Assembly: GCF_009905215.1 (NCBI RefSeq) | Contig: NZ_CP047593.1 | Coordinates: forward strand, 2,484,900 to 2,548,899 | Direction: 5' to 3' | Length of the DNA: 64,000 nucleotides | DNA from: Tichowtungia aerotolerans | GTDB taxonomy: Bacteria > Verrucomicrobiota > Kiritimatiellia > Kiritimatiellales > Tichowtungiaceae | Part shown: piece after piece, positions 53,345-62,033 of the stretch | Layout: every line of letters starts with the position of its first letter | Numbering within the stretch: the first letter of the stretch is position 1 | Program-made: the position numbers and the translations under genes | The notes under the pieces: model-generated | What the model was told of the DNA's origin: nothing | Databases searched by the model: none | What the model saw: the letters and a program-made list of their open reading frames with translations, nothing else

Positions 53345-53797
53345 ATGATTTATGATAAGTTTGAAAATTTAGCTCAGTATTTTGAAGAAAGACATCCGGT
53401 GTATGAAGCGGTGGTTTATGCGCGCGATAAGGCGGGGGAGATGCCGGTTGGGGATCATGACTTGGACGGCGATCGGCTATCGGCACGGGTTCAGGCTTAT
53501 ACGACACAGCCGGCGGAGGTTCGTGAGTTTGAGTGTCATAAAAAATACACCGATGTGCAGGTGATGCTGGAAGGCTGTGAGCGTCAGGATGTGGCTCCAT
53601 CTCAAGATCTGACCCCGCTGGGCGAGTTCGATGTGGCGAATGATGTGGTAAAGCTGAAAGCTCCGGAGCTTTTTTCGACGATCAATTTGGAGCCGGGCTG
53701 GTTTGTGGTTTATTACCCGCAGGATAACCACCGTCCGAACTGCTGTATCGGAGAGCCTTCCAATGTTCGGAAAGTTTGCATGAAGGTGATTGTATGA
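53345..53797 (+). CDS. YhcH/YjgK/YiaL-family protein (sugar anomerase-like)
   Basis: 150 residues from ATG 53345, which follows AAGGAG; the frame is open earlier but without a ribosome site. Cupin-like fold family DUF386. Conserved points visible: the FECHKKYTDVQVMLEG run, where His and Asp/Glu ligands lie, and FVVYYPQDNHRPN near the C-terminus. Members such as E. coli YhcH sit in sialic-acid operons and are thought to act on sugar anomers; EbgC is related. Cytoplasmic. It starts a tightly coupled operon with M55, TIM-barrel, ROK and sulfatase genes, consistent with sugar (perhaps amino-sugar) use. Confidence 0.88.
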   Translation: MIYDKFENLAQYFEERHPVYEAVVYARDKAGEMPVGDHDLDGDRLSARVQAYTTQPAEVREFECHKKYTDVQVMLEGCERQDVAPSQDLTPLGEFDVANDVVKLKAPELFSTINLEPGWFVVYYPQDNHRPNCCIGEPSNVRKVCMKVIV

Positions 53798-54600
53798 AGG
53801 TGATGATTCGATCTGATGTGGAGGGCGTGACGGGGGTCACGACCTATACTGAGGCGGAGAACTCCGAATTCGGTCGGGCGATGCTGATGAATGATCTGTT
53901 GGCGTGTATTGATGGTCTGCTGGCTGGCGGTGCGACTGAGATTGTTGTTTATGATGAGCACACGGATGGCCGCAATGTAGATATGGCGGCATTGCCGAAA
54001 GAGGTAAGCGTCATTCGCGGCAAGCCGCATTACACGCCGGAGTGGGGCGGCATTGACGACAGTTATGATGCGATGGTGATTGTTGGGCTTCATGCGAAGT
54101 CGGGCACACCGGGCGCGGTGCTGCCCCACAGTTATTCCCGCAAGAATCTGGATATTCGGCTGAACGGCCGGTCGTTTGGTGAGATCGGCGTAGAGGCCGC
54201 AGTTGCAGGCGACTTTGGGGTTCCGCTGTGGCTGATTACCGGCGATTCTGCGGGAATGGCGGAGGCAGAGAGCGATATCCCGGGCGTGCGGACCGTTTCA
54301 GTGAAAAAGTCGTTTGGTGAGAACGAGGCGCAGTGCTTTTCGGCAGTCAAGACAGCGGAGATGATCCGTACGGCGGCTAAAGAGGCACTGGAAAATCCGC
54401 CGGATGTGAAGCCGTTTAAAATTGAGGGGCCGGTGAAGCTGCAGATTGATCTTGCGGACTCGGATTATACGGAAAAGCTGAAAGCCCGTTATGGCTCTGA
54501 ATTCGATGGCAATACATTCTGTCTTGACGGGCCAACGGTGACGGCTGTTTGGTCGCGTTACCTACACATCCAGGATGAAGTTAAAAAGGCGATGAAATGA
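53794..54600 (+). CDS. M55-family (DppA-like) metallopeptidase
   Basis: 268 residues from ATG 53794, overlapping the preceding stop by four bases. RSDVEGVTGV near the start holds the Asp-x-Glu zinc ligands of M55. YDEHTDGRNVD, GLHAKSGTPGAVLPHSYS and NGRSFGEIGVEAAVAGDFGV complete the family pattern. Known members are D-aminopeptidases forming decameric rings in the cytoplasm. In this sugar operon it may act on an amide bond of an N-acyl amino sugar or on D-amino-acid-containing peptides; that is inference. Confidence 0.88.
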   Translation: MKVMIRSDVEGVTGVTTYTEAENSEFGRAMLMNDLLACIDGLLAGGATEIVVYDEHTDGRNVDMAALPKEVSVIRGKPHYTPEWGGIDDSYDAMVIVGLHAKSGTPGAVLPHSYSRKNLDIRLNGRSFGEIGVEAAVAGDFGVPLWLITGDSAGMAEAESDIPGVRTVSVKKSFGENEAQCFSAVKTAEMIRTAAKEALENPPDVKPFKIEGPVKLQIDLADSDYTEKLKARYGSEFDGNTFCLDGPTVTAVWSRYLHIQDEVKKAMK

Positions 54601-55511
54601 AGCTGAATGAATACGTGAAGCTGGGGCTCAACCACCATCTGCTTTTCTACGATGTCATTCAGGAGGACAGCCGGGCGCATTTTGAAACACTTGAGATCGT
54701 GGCCAAAGATCCGCGTCTTGAGATTCTGGACATGTGGGTTCCAGAGGATGAGCCGTTCCGTTCAAAGACCATTGACTTGATGAAAAGTTGCGGCAAGGAG
54801 CTTTTTTATAATTGCGGCAACCGGGCGGGCAAGCCGTCGCTTGCACCGGGATCGTTTGACGATGAAAAATGGAATTACACACGGGATGTGTATCGTGACG
54901 AGCTGGAGCGCGCCAAAGCGATCAGTGCGACTAAGATCATTACCAACAGCGGGCCGAACAATCTGGAGCAGCGCGAAGCGGCTTTCGAGCGGCTGGTTGA
55001 TTTTTATGTTGAGCTGTGCCGCCAGGTGCCGGATGTGCTGGTGCTGATTGAGCCGACCGATTGGGATGTGTCGAAGAAAAAGCTGATCGGCTCGTCGAAG
55101 GAGGCGGTGGACATCTGCCGCCGCGTCCATGATCGGGGTTTCCCGAACATGGCGAGTATGGTCGATATGTGTCACGTTCCGCTGATGCACGAAACACTTG
55201 CGCAGGCGCTATCCGACACCGGTGAATATCTGGGTCACATCCATCTGGGGAACTGCATTTTGAAGGATCGCACTCATCCGCTGTTCGGGGACAAGCACGT
55301 GCCGCTCGCCATCGAGGAGGGCGAGTACGGGGTCGATGACCTGGCAGAACTGTTTAGGCTGGGAATTAAGTCTGGATATTTTTCCAAAGGGCAGCGCGGA
55401 TCGGCCAGTATCGAAATGCGCGTGATGGGCGGGGAAGACCCGCTCGATGCATTGGATCGCTACTATTCGATGACCGAAGAGGCCTGGGCCAAAGTCGTGG
55501 GGTCTGCCTGA
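54597..55511 (+). CDS. Sugar phosphate isomerase/epimerase-like TIM barrel
   Basis: 304 residues, four-base overlap with the M55 gene. Xylose-isomerase-type TIM barrel: metal ligands probably in LVLIEPTDWD (Glu), MVDMCHVPL (Asp/His), GHIHLGNC (His) and ASIEMRV (Glu). Cytoplasmic aldose-ketose isomerase or epimerase of unknown sugar. The next gene, a ROK kinase, overlaps its last base, so isomerisation and phosphorylation would follow one another. Confidence 0.82.
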   Translation: MKLNEYVKLGLNHHLLFYDVIQEDSRAHFETLEIVAKDPRLEILDMWVPEDEPFRSKTIDLMKSCGKELFYNCGNRAGKPSLAPGSFDDEKWNYTRDVYRDELERAKAISATKIITNSGPNNLEQREAAFERLVDFYVELCRQVPDVLVLIEPTDWDVSKKKLIGSSKEAVDICRRVHDRGFPNMASMVDMCHVPLMHETLAQALSDTGEYLGHIHLGNCILKDRTHPLFGDKHVPLAIEEGEYGVDDLAELFRLGIKSGYFSKGQRGSASIEMRVMGGEDPLDALDRYYSMTEEAWAKVVGSA

Positions 55512-56473
55512 TGATTCTCGGCGTTGATATTGGAGGAACCAAGACGGCGGTCGCTCTGGCCGACGGGAAGGGCTCGGTGCTGTCATCGGCGCGTTTCCCG
55601 ACGGATGTCCAATCGCCGGAAGTCACCCTTTCGCTGGCAGTGGAAAACCTGAACGCGTTGATAAAGGAGGCGGCGATTGCGCCTTCATCCTTTCAGGCGC
55701 TTGGCATTTCAGCGATGGGGCCGATGAGCTCCGCGGCTCAGGTGATTCATGAAACCAAAAAACTACCCGGATGGGCTGACTTCCCGGTTGGTCGGTTTTT
55801 TAAGGATGCCTTCGGCTGTCCGGTTTTTATGGAAAATGACGCGAATGCGGCTGGGCTGGCGGAATATTTTTTCGGCGCACATAAAGGAAAAGATCTGATT
55901 TACCTCACCATGAGCACCGGGATCGGTGCAGGCATCATCTGCAACGGGCTGCTGCTTAGTGGCGCAAACGATCTGGCCGGTGAGGTGGGGCACATGTGCC
56001 TGGTTCCGGACGGACGCGCCTGTTTTTGCGGCAAGCAGGGGTGCTGGCAGGCCTATTGCGGCGGACGGCAAATGGAGCTGCATATTCGGGACATGTTGCG
56101 CAAGAAAACGGCTGAAACCGCTATTCTGGATGATGTGGGTGGCGATGTGGAGCAGGTGACGATCCAGGGGATCTGTAAGGCCGTTCGTGACGGCGATGCC
56201 CTTGCCTGCGAGCAGTGGGAGGAGTTTATCGATCGCTGCGCGCAGGGGGTTGGCATCCTGATGCAGTGTTTCAATCCGTCGGCCATTGTGATGGGAACCA
56301 TTGCGGTGTATGACGGCGACCTGTTCATTCCTCAAATGAAAGAGCGGCTCACACAGTATGCCTGGCCGCGGACCACTGAAGGCTGTGTAATTGAGCCGAC
56401 GGTTTTGCGGAACATCGGGGAATTGAGCGGGGTGGCGGTTGCGTTGAACGGGCTGGATTGTTTGGTGAAATGA
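55511..56473 (+). CDS. ROK-family sugar kinase
   Basis: 320 residues. ILGVDIGGTKTAVALAD is the phosphate-binding loop of the ROK fold; MENDANAAGLAEYFFG the catalytic Asp region; AGEVGHMCL and CFCGKQGCWQ the zinc site (His and Cys ligands). In CxCGxxGCxE the last Glu is Gln here, a small deviation. There is no N-terminal helix-turn-helix, so it is a kinase, not a NagC-type repressor. It phosphorylates a hexose or N-acyl hexosamine in the cytoplasm after isomerisation by its neighbour. Confidence 0.9.
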   Translation: MILGVDIGGTKTAVALADGKGSVLSSARFPTDVQSPEVTLSLAVENLNALIKEAAIAPSSFQALGISAMGPMSSAAQVIHETKKLPGWADFPVGRFFKDAFGCPVFMENDANAAGLAEYFFGAHKGKDLIYLTMSTGIGAGIICNGLLLSGANDLAGEVGHMCLVPDGRACFCGKQGCWQAYCGGRQMELHIRDMLRKKTAETAILDDVGGDVEQVTIQGICKAVRDGDALACEQWEEFIDRCAQGVGILMQCFNPSAIVMGTIAVYDGDLFIPQMKERLTQYAWPRTTEGCVIEPTVLRNIGELSGVAVALNGLDCLVK

Positions 56474-56501
56474 GATTGAAAAGAATGAAGAGGAGAAATA
56501 A

Positions 56502-57977
56502 ATGACTGTGTTAAAAAAGACTGTTTTGGCAGGTGCCATCCTGTTTGGACTGATGGGTACCGCTTATGCATCATCGGCTCCGGATATTGTGGTGCTTTTG
56601 TGTGACGATATGAATTCGTTCTACACCAGTTTTGATGGTGATCCGAATGCGGATACTCCCAATCTGGATAAACTGGCGGCGCAGAGCGCGATGTTTACGC
56701 GCTGCTATGCGGCCAGCACCGTTTGCATGCCGTCGCGCACCAGCTTGGTAGCCGGGCTTTATCCGCACAGTACCGGAGCCTGGGGCAATGCCAACGAGCA
56801 GCTGATCCCGGAGCACCTGACGTCCATGTTTTCCGACTTTAAAAAAGCGGGCTATGCCACGTCAATGATCGGCAAGACGCACTGGATGTCCGGCAACGGG
56901 TTCAAAAAGTTTTATGACAGCAAGGCGGACTATTACGAAAGACTGGGAATCGATTATTTTGAAGATGTCGCCACGATGTTCGCCAGTCGCGGCGGTAGCG
57001 GGGTGTATCAGGATTTCCTGAAAAAAATCGGCAAGTTCGAGGCCAACTCGAAGGATATGACCGATCGGCTTCGAAGCAATCAGTATCTGGTGCGGCCCTC
57101 ACTGCTGGAGCCGAATGAAACCTGCGACTGGATGATGACCGATTTTGCCACTGAGTACATTCGCAAGGTTCCAGAAGATAAACCGTTTATGATGATGGTC
57201 GGCTATTCTTATCCGCATTCCCCGTACGACCCGCTGGATGAATACGCCGCCCGTTATGAATCCGGCAGTATGGCGCTGCGCGACAACGTGAAACCGTTTA
57301 AAAAGTACGGTATGGATTATACGCTTGATACGGTGCGTCAAACCAAAGCGGCGTATCTGGCAAAAATTTCATTCATCGACGATATGGTCGGGCGGGTTAT
57401 TGATTCGCTCAAAGAGAGCGGCCGCTGGGACAATACGGTTCTGGTGTTTACTGCCGACCACGGCATGGCGATTGGAGAGCACGGTAACATCACCAAAGGA
57501 AGGTTTTGGGAAGAGGTAACCCGGGTTCCCATGCTGATTCGAATTCCGGGGCTGACCGACTCAGGCATGAAGTTGCCTGCGCTTTCGCAGCTGATTGACC
57601 TTTATCCTACGCTGCTGGATGCCGCCGGCGGCGAACTGTCTCCGCATGTCTCCGGACGTTCGCTGATGCCGGCAATCCGTAATCCGGGTGAGACCGTGCG
57701 CGATGCGGTTTTCTGCGAAATTCAGCAGGACGGCATGCTCAACTATATGGTGCGCAACGACCGCTACAAGTGGTACATCGAAAAAGACAAAGAATACCTC
57801 TATGACCTCGACAGCGATCGGTTTGAGAAGAACAACCTGATCAAATCCGAAGATCACCATGCCGTGGCGACTGAGCTTCGCGAGCGCCTCCGCCGCTTCC
57901 TGATGGAAGAACAGATCAACTATGCCGCCGGATACAAGCCGCTGGTGCAGCGTGAAAAAGAAAAGATGGGAAAGTGA
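56502..57977 (+). CDS. Secreted type I sulfatase of operon 3
   Basis: 491 residues, AGAGGAG ribosome site. Signal peptide MTVLKKTVLAGAILFGLMGT with cleavage after YAS. LLCDDMNSF is the first metal motif, Cys75 in CMPSR the formylglycine site. GKTHWMSGNG replaces GKWH, and TADHGMAIGEHG is the second metal motif. It has the choline- or iduronate-sulfatase-like layout with a long insert around residues 140-200. It is the only exported product of operon 3, so it may release the sugar that the rest of the operon metabolises. Confidence 0.93.
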   Translation: MTVLKKTVLAGAILFGLMGTAYASSAPDIVVLLCDDMNSFYTSFDGDPNADTPNLDKLAAQSAMFTRCYAASTVCMPSRTSLVAGLYPHSTGAWGNANEQLIPEHLTSMFSDFKKAGYATSMIGKTHWMSGNGFKKFYDSKADYYERLGIDYFEDVATMFASRGGSGVYQDFLKKIGKFEANSKDMTDRLRSNQYLVRPSLLEPNETCDWMMTDFATEYIRKVPEDKPFMMMVGYSYPHSPYDPLDEYAARYESGSMALRDNVKPFKKYGMDYTLDTVRQTKAAYLAKISFIDDMVGRVIDSLKESGRWDNTVLVFTADHGMAIGEHGNITKGRFWEEVTRVPMLIRIPGLTDSGMKLPALSQLIDLYPTLLDAAGGELSPHVSGRSLMPAIRNPGETVRDAVFCEIQQDGMLNYMVRNDRYKWYIEKDKEYLYDLDSDRFEKNNLIKSEDHHAVATELRERLRRFLMEEQINYAAGYKPLVQREKEKMGK

Positions 57978-58060
57978 ATGATGATGCCCTCCGGCAGAGC
58001 GAACGTGGGTGAGTTGAAAATGCGTAAAAAGAAGGCGTATTGAGGGCAGTCTTTGTTTTG

Positions 58061-58080
58061 TTATTTTTGTAATAAAATAA
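58061..58080 (+). promoter_or_regulatory. AT-rich palindrome with TTGTAATA half-site
   Basis: TTATTTT (58061-58067) and AAAATAA (58074-58080) are a perfect inverted pair separated by TGTAAT. The embedded TTTTTGTAATA matches one half of the operators at 53228 and 62034, though the other half is degenerate. It lies 94 bases before the 58174 start, so it could regulate the tandem surface-protein genes. Weak evidence. Confidence 0.35.
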
Positions 58081-58173
58081 TTGACCGGCATGCGGGAATT
58101 CGGTAATAAGGGTGTGCGCTGTAAGGAAATTAATATTGCGGGAATGAGTCCTCAAAAAAAAGGAGATGGGAAG

Positions 58174-59358
58174 ATGAGAAGCAGAGTGAAATGGATGGGT
58201 ATGCTGATGGTTGTTATTGCGGTCGTGAGCGGTGTGCAGGCGGCAACGGTGGATATGGTGGGAAACGGAACCGACACGAACGGGTTCCATTACTGGAGCG
58301 ATACAAACAATTGGAATGCTGTCATCACCTCAGCCGATTCTCCGCGCGTTCGGTATGATACGGAGGATCGGGATAAGCTGTATTTGGACGCAAGCCCGAC
58401 TGTGAACTCGTTTACCGTGTTGGCGGATATACAGGCCCGGATTAAAGGGACGGGAACATTGACCATGTCCGCTTATTTGAATTTAGCATACGCGAATGCC
58501 GGGGTTGATTTGATGGATTCGGTGACTCTGGTAATTAACAATCGTATCCGTCTGACAACGGGGACAACGGCGCTGAATTTGTATAACGATTCAGTTTTAG
58601 ATACGAAAGGCATCTCATTTGATGTTGCCGGATCCAAGTTGCTTGTAACATTGAATGACAATTCCAGTTACATTCAAACTAACATCCAGTTAACCGCAAA
58701 TATGCATGCGGATTCTCAGTTTGTGCTCAATGACAGCAGCAGTGTGGTTATGGAAACCATGAACGCTGCAGAGCTGTATGACAACTGGTTTACCAACGGG
58801 GCGACGTTTTATCTGAATGATACGGCTTCGATCACAATGCAAACCAGCGGCAACAATATCGATGATATTGCCACGTATAATGCGGCCGGGCATCTGGTGA
58901 TCAACGGATCCACGAATGCCGTGCTCAATGTTGATTACACCTATGACACTGAAACCGGAGTCCTACAGGCAGGATCCGCGTCGGGCTTCGTAACGTGGGC
59001 CGCCGGATGGGGCGTCGATATCGGCTCCGAGACCAACGACTACGACGGGGATCTGCTCGATAATCTGGCGGAATATGCCCTGGGGGGCAATCCGACCAAC
59101 GCCCTGCATCAGGGAGAGGCCTTTACGGTTTCAATTGATGGCGGGACGTTGATCTATGAGTATCCTCAGCGCACAGGCGATCCGGCCCTGAGTTATTATC
59201 TCGAAACCACAGACAATCTGGTTTCCGGGGTTTGGACCAATGACGGCTATTCTGTAACGGGCACGAACGTGACCGGAAATGCATTCGATTTTGTCACCAA
59301 CAATATTCCTGTGGATAACCTGAAGACCTTTATTAAACTGGTTGTTGAGAAAAATTAA
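58174..59358 (+). CDS. Tandem surface protein 1: beta-solenoid domain + DGDG end module
   Basis: 394 residues from ATG 58174, directly after AAAAGGAGATGGG. Signal peptide with the unusual RVKWMGMLMVVIAVVSGVQA. Residues 24-270 form a repetitive beta-rich domain (NGFHYWSDTNNW, RDKLYLDASPTV, NRIRLTTGTTALNLYNDS) shared with the next two genes. Residues 271-394 are the VDIGSETNDYDGDLLDNLAE module seen at the end of 49131 and inside 35896. No enzyme motif. Likely an exported structural or matrix protein. The shared domain resembles those found in autotransporter- and PEP-CTERM-type extracellular proteins. Confidence 0.78.
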   Translation: MRSRVKWMGMLMVVIAVVSGVQAATVDMVGNGTDTNGFHYWSDTNNWNAVITSADSPRVRYDTEDRDKLYLDASPTVNSFTVLADIQARIKGTGTLTMSAYLNLAYANAGVDLMDSVTLVINNRIRLTTGTTALNLYNDSVLDTKGISFDVAGSKLLVTLNDNSSYIQTNIQLTANMHADSQFVLNDSSSVVMETMNAAELYDNWFTNGATFYLNDTASITMQTSGNNIDDIATYNAAGHLVINGSTNAVLNVDYTYDTETGVLQAGSASGFVTWAAGWGVDIGSETNDYDGDLLDNLAEYALGGNPTNALHQGEAFTVSIDGGTLIYEYPQRTGDPALSYYLETTDNLVSGVWTNDGYSVTGTNVTGNAFDFVTNNIPVDNLKTFIKLVVEKN

Positions 59359-59408
59359 TGTGCGGGGTTTTCGGGAATAAGCTTTCAAATAAAAAAGGAG
59401 ACGAGGAG

Positions 59409-60302
59409 ATGAAAAGCAGAATAAAATGGATGGGTATGTTAATGGTTGTTATTGCGACCGTGAGCAGCGCACAGGCGGCGGTAGTAGATCTGGTGGGGAA
59501 CGGAACCGATATTGGCGGGTTCCACCACTTTAGTGATACCAACAATTGGGCTGGCGGTAATCTCCCGACCTCAACAGATGTACCGAGGTTCCGATACAAT
59601 GATAATGACCGCAACAAGCTCTATTTGGATGCGAGTCCTTCAGTGGCGACCATTGTTGTGCTGGATGGGATTCAGGCAAATATTGGTGGACCCGGTACGA
59701 TGACTGCCAGCAGTTATTTGAATATGGCATACACAGATCCGTCACTAGATCTTTGGGATTCGGCGACCGTAAACATCGGAAATCGTATCCGCACGACTAC
59801 CGGGACAACCGCGATCACATTGCACAATGATTCGACGCTGGAAACACAGAACATCTCTTTTGATGCTGCGGGGGCAAAGCTGCTGGTGACGCTCAACAAC
59901 AATTCAATGTATAAGCAGCTTGGCGCTCCGCAGCTTGCCGCGAATATGCATGCCGATTCTCAATTTGTGCTTAATGACAGCAGCAGTGTGCTTATGGAGA
60001 ACATGACCGCATCGGAGTTGTTTGACAGTTGGTTTTCCAATGGAGCTGTCTTTCACTTGAACGATGACGCATCGATCACGCTGCAGACCAGCGGTAACAA
60101 TATCGATGATATTGCCACGTATCATGCGGCCGGTTATCTGGTGCTCAATGGGAAAACAGATGCCGTTAAGGATGTTGATTACACCTATAATGTGGATACG
60201 GGCGTTTTACAGGTCATCCCCGAGCCGGCAACGCTCGGTTTGTTTATGGTCGGCACGGTCGGGGTGCTGGCCGTTCGTCATCGGTTAATGGATCGCAAGT
60301 GA
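59409..60302 (+). CDS. Tandem surface protein 2 with PEP-CTERM sorting signal
   Basis: 297 residues from ATG 59409 behind ACGAGGAG. Signal peptide nearly identical to protein 1 (RIKWMGMLMVVIATVSSAQA). Same beta domain. The C-terminus is a clear PEP-CTERM signal: VIPEPATLGLF, hydrophobic stretch, then basic RHRLMDRK. Such proteins are processed by an exosortase (not in this window) and released into or anchored in exopolysaccharide. A strong terminator follows, so it closes a two-gene unit with 58174. It differs from protein 1 only in the way it ends. Confidence 0.88.
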   Translation: MKSRIKWMGMLMVVIATVSSAQAAVVDLVGNGTDIGGFHHFSDTNNWAGGNLPTSTDVPRFRYNDNDRNKLYLDASPSVATIVVLDGIQANIGGPGTMTASSYLNMAYTDPSLDLWDSATVNIGNRIRTTTGTTAITLHNDSTLETQNISFDAAGAKLLVTLNNNSMYKQLGAPQLAANMHADSQFVLNDSSSVLMENMTASELFDSWFSNGAVFHLNDDASITLQTSGNNIDDIATYHAAGYLVLNGKTDAVKDVDYTYNVDTGVLQVIPEPATLGLFMVGTVGVLAVRHRLMDRK

Positions 60303-60321
60303 TCTATCCAGTGTAAAGCAG

Positions 60322-60353
60322 AGGCTCCGGAGTGACCCTCCGGAGCCTTTTTA
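60322..60353 (+). terminator. Strong intrinsic terminator
   Basis: AGGCTCCGGAG (60322-60332), loop TGACC, CTCCGGAGCCT (60338-60348), then TTTTT. The 11-bp stem is perfect. It lies 20 bases after the PEP-CTERM gene. Confidence 0.95.
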
Positions 60354-60395
60354 TAATAAGCAGCTTCTTTGATCATGATAAGAAAGGGCTAATCG

Positions 60396-61238
60396 ATGAA
60401 AAAAACAAGATGGTTGGTTGGATTTGTGCTGTTGGTTCTGGGCGGTGTACAGGCGGCTATGCTGGATTTAATCGGGGGCGGAGCCAGCACCAATGGATTT
60501 CAGTACTGGAGTGATCCTGCCAACTGGAGCGGCGGAGCTGTGCCGGGAACTGCGGATGCGCCCCGCATTCGGTATGGTATGCAGGATCGGGATAAACTGT
60601 ATCTGGATGCAAGCCCGACGGTCTCAACGGTTACCGTGCTGGATGATATTCAGGCGCAGTTTAAAGGGACCGGAACACTGACCCTGTTCGACTATTTGAA
60701 TTTAGCATACGCGAATGCCGGGGTTGATTTGATGGATTCGGTGACCCTGTCGGTTGGGAACCGGATTCGTCTAACGACCGGAACGACGGCCATCAACCTG
60801 TATGATGATGCGGTATTGAGCACGAAAGGGGTTTCTTTTGATAAGCCCGGGTCGAAACTGCTTGTGACACTCAACGGGAAGTCGACCTACAGCCAGATTG
60901 CTTTGCCGCAAGTAACAGAAAATATGGAGGAGGGCACGCAGATTGTTCTGAACGACAGCAGTACACTGAATGTTGAAACGCTGACGGCTGAAAAGTTTTA
61001 TGACGGGTGGATCGCCGCCGGCGCCACATTTTATCTTAACGATTCCGCCTCTATTGTATTTCATTCCGCACGGGGAAATTCGTCTTTGATCAAGCTGTAT
61101 AATGAGGCCGGGTTTTTAGTGATCAACGGGGCCACCAATGCAGTGAAGGGTCTCGATTACACGTATGAAAACGGCGTGTTGCAGGTGAATCAAAAAATAA
61201 GAATTAATTCTTCAGAACATGCTGGTTTCGACCTGTAA
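60396..61238 (+). CDS. Tandem surface protein 3, without recognisable sorting module
   Basis: 280 residues. A GAAAGGGC ribosome site precedes ATG 60396. Signal peptide KKTRWLVGFVLLVLGGVQAA. The same beta domain as the two preceding genes (NGFQYWSDPANW, RDKLYLDASPTV, NRIRLTTGTTAINLYDDA, LNDSSTLNVETL). After the common YENGVLQV segment it ends with ~17 hydrophilic residues, having neither PEP-CTERM nor DGDG module. Fully secreted product is likely, or a copy that lost its anchor. It shares an unbroken 53-base identity with gene 1 (60693-60745 with 58474-58526). Confidence 0.75.
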   Translation: MKKTRWLVGFVLLVLGGVQAAMLDLIGGGASTNGFQYWSDPANWSGGAVPGTADAPRIRYGMQDRDKLYLDASPTVSTVTVLDDIQAQFKGTGTLTLFDYLNLAYANAGVDLMDSVTLSVGNRIRLTTGTTAINLYDDAVLSTKGVSFDKPGSKLLVTLNGKSTYSQIALPQVTENMEEGTQIVLNDSSTLNVETLTAEKFYDGWIAAGATFYLNDSASIVFHSARGNSSLIKLYNEAGFLVINGATNAVKGLDYTYENGVLQVNQKIRINSSEHAGFDL

Positions 61239-61266
61239 TATCTGTAATATTCAAGCTCATTATAAT
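61233..61266 (+). promoter_or_regulatory. GntR gene promoter with tandem CTGTAATAT half-sites
   Basis: CTGTAATAT occurs twice in direct tandem (61233-61241, 61242-61250), just ahead of TATAAT (61261-61266). CTGTAATA is the left half of the perfect operator at 62034. Placing it at the regulator's own promoter suggests autoregulation. The first copy overlaps the end of the preceding gene. Confidence 0.5.
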
Positions 61267-61289
61267 GAAAATGAGGCGGCAGAACAGAT

Positions 61290-61970
61290 ATGAGCAAAAA
61301 AAAACCCGATAATCTGATGGCTCTGGAGTCCGCTCCCGAGCGGGCTCGCGAGGCGATTCGCGAAATGATCAACAGCGGGGAAATTGAACCCGGGCAGCGG
61401 ATCGACCAGCGCGATCTTGCCAAAAAGCTGGAGCTCACCACCGTGCCGATCCGCGAAGCGCTGTGCTGGCTGGAAGCCGAGGGGCTGGTCAAAAGGGTGC
61501 CCGGCTGCGGCGTGTTTTGCAAAACTTACACGGTCGATGAAATTCAGGAACTGCTCGAAGTTCGCGGTGCCCTCGAAGCACTGGCCGCCGGACTGGCTGC
61601 GGAAAACTGCTCTACCCGTCAGAAAAACGAGTTGCTGGCTCTGGTCGACAGAATGAATGCCGTGCCAAAGGACGATCAGGAAAAATTTCTCAAAATGCAC
61701 GTTGATTTCCACCGGAGCATCGTTGAAATGTCCGATAACGAATCGCTCATGAATATTTGGGGCTTTACCCACATTACCGAACAGGTTCTCGTTCGTCTCG
61801 CCTCCCATCTCTGGCCCAGCCAGCCTCATGACCACACGGATATTGCCAATATTATTGCTGGCGGCGACCGGGCCGAGGCCGAACGGGTGATGCGTGAACA
61901 CATTATGCCCACGTATGAAGAGCGCCTGCGGCTGCTTCGGGACGAATATGGTACTGAGCCGATTCTGTAG
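61290..61970 (+). CDS. GntR-family (FCD/FadR-type) transcriptional regulator
   Basis: 226 residues. Residues about 13-75 are the winged helix-turn-helix (AREAIREMINSGEIEPGQRI, DLAKKLELTTVPIREALCWL, EGLVKRVPGCGVF). The rest is the all-helical FCD ligand domain: LLEVRGALEALAAGLAAENC, HVDFHRSIVEMSDN with metal-binding His, and a final HTDIANIIAGGDRAEAERVM helix. FCD proteins generally respond to sugar acids or other organic acids, and bind palindromes of GT-N-AC type, as found at 53228 and 62034. It probably represses operon 3 and the GHL10-like genes downstream; this is inference from site sharing. Confidence 0.92.
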   Translation: MSKKKPDNLMALESAPERAREAIREMINSGEIEPGQRIDQRDLAKKLELTTVPIREALCWLEAEGLVKRVPGCGVFCKTYTVDEIQELLEVRGALEALAAGLAAENCSTRQKNELLALVDRMNAVPKDDQEKFLKMHVDFHRSIVEMSDNESLMNIWGFTHITEQVLVRLASHLWPSQPHDHTDIANIIAGGDRAEAERVMREHIMPTYEERLRLLRDEYGTEPIL

Positions 61971-62033
61971 CCAATTTTTCCACTAATTGGAGGAATCAGG
62001 TTGACTTCAGGCAGGCAGTGCACTACCTTTTGA

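Noticed and set aside
57978-58043. 21-residue frame starting with three ATG codons right after the sulfatase stop
   Set aside because: No own ribosome site, no similarity, and length expected by chance.
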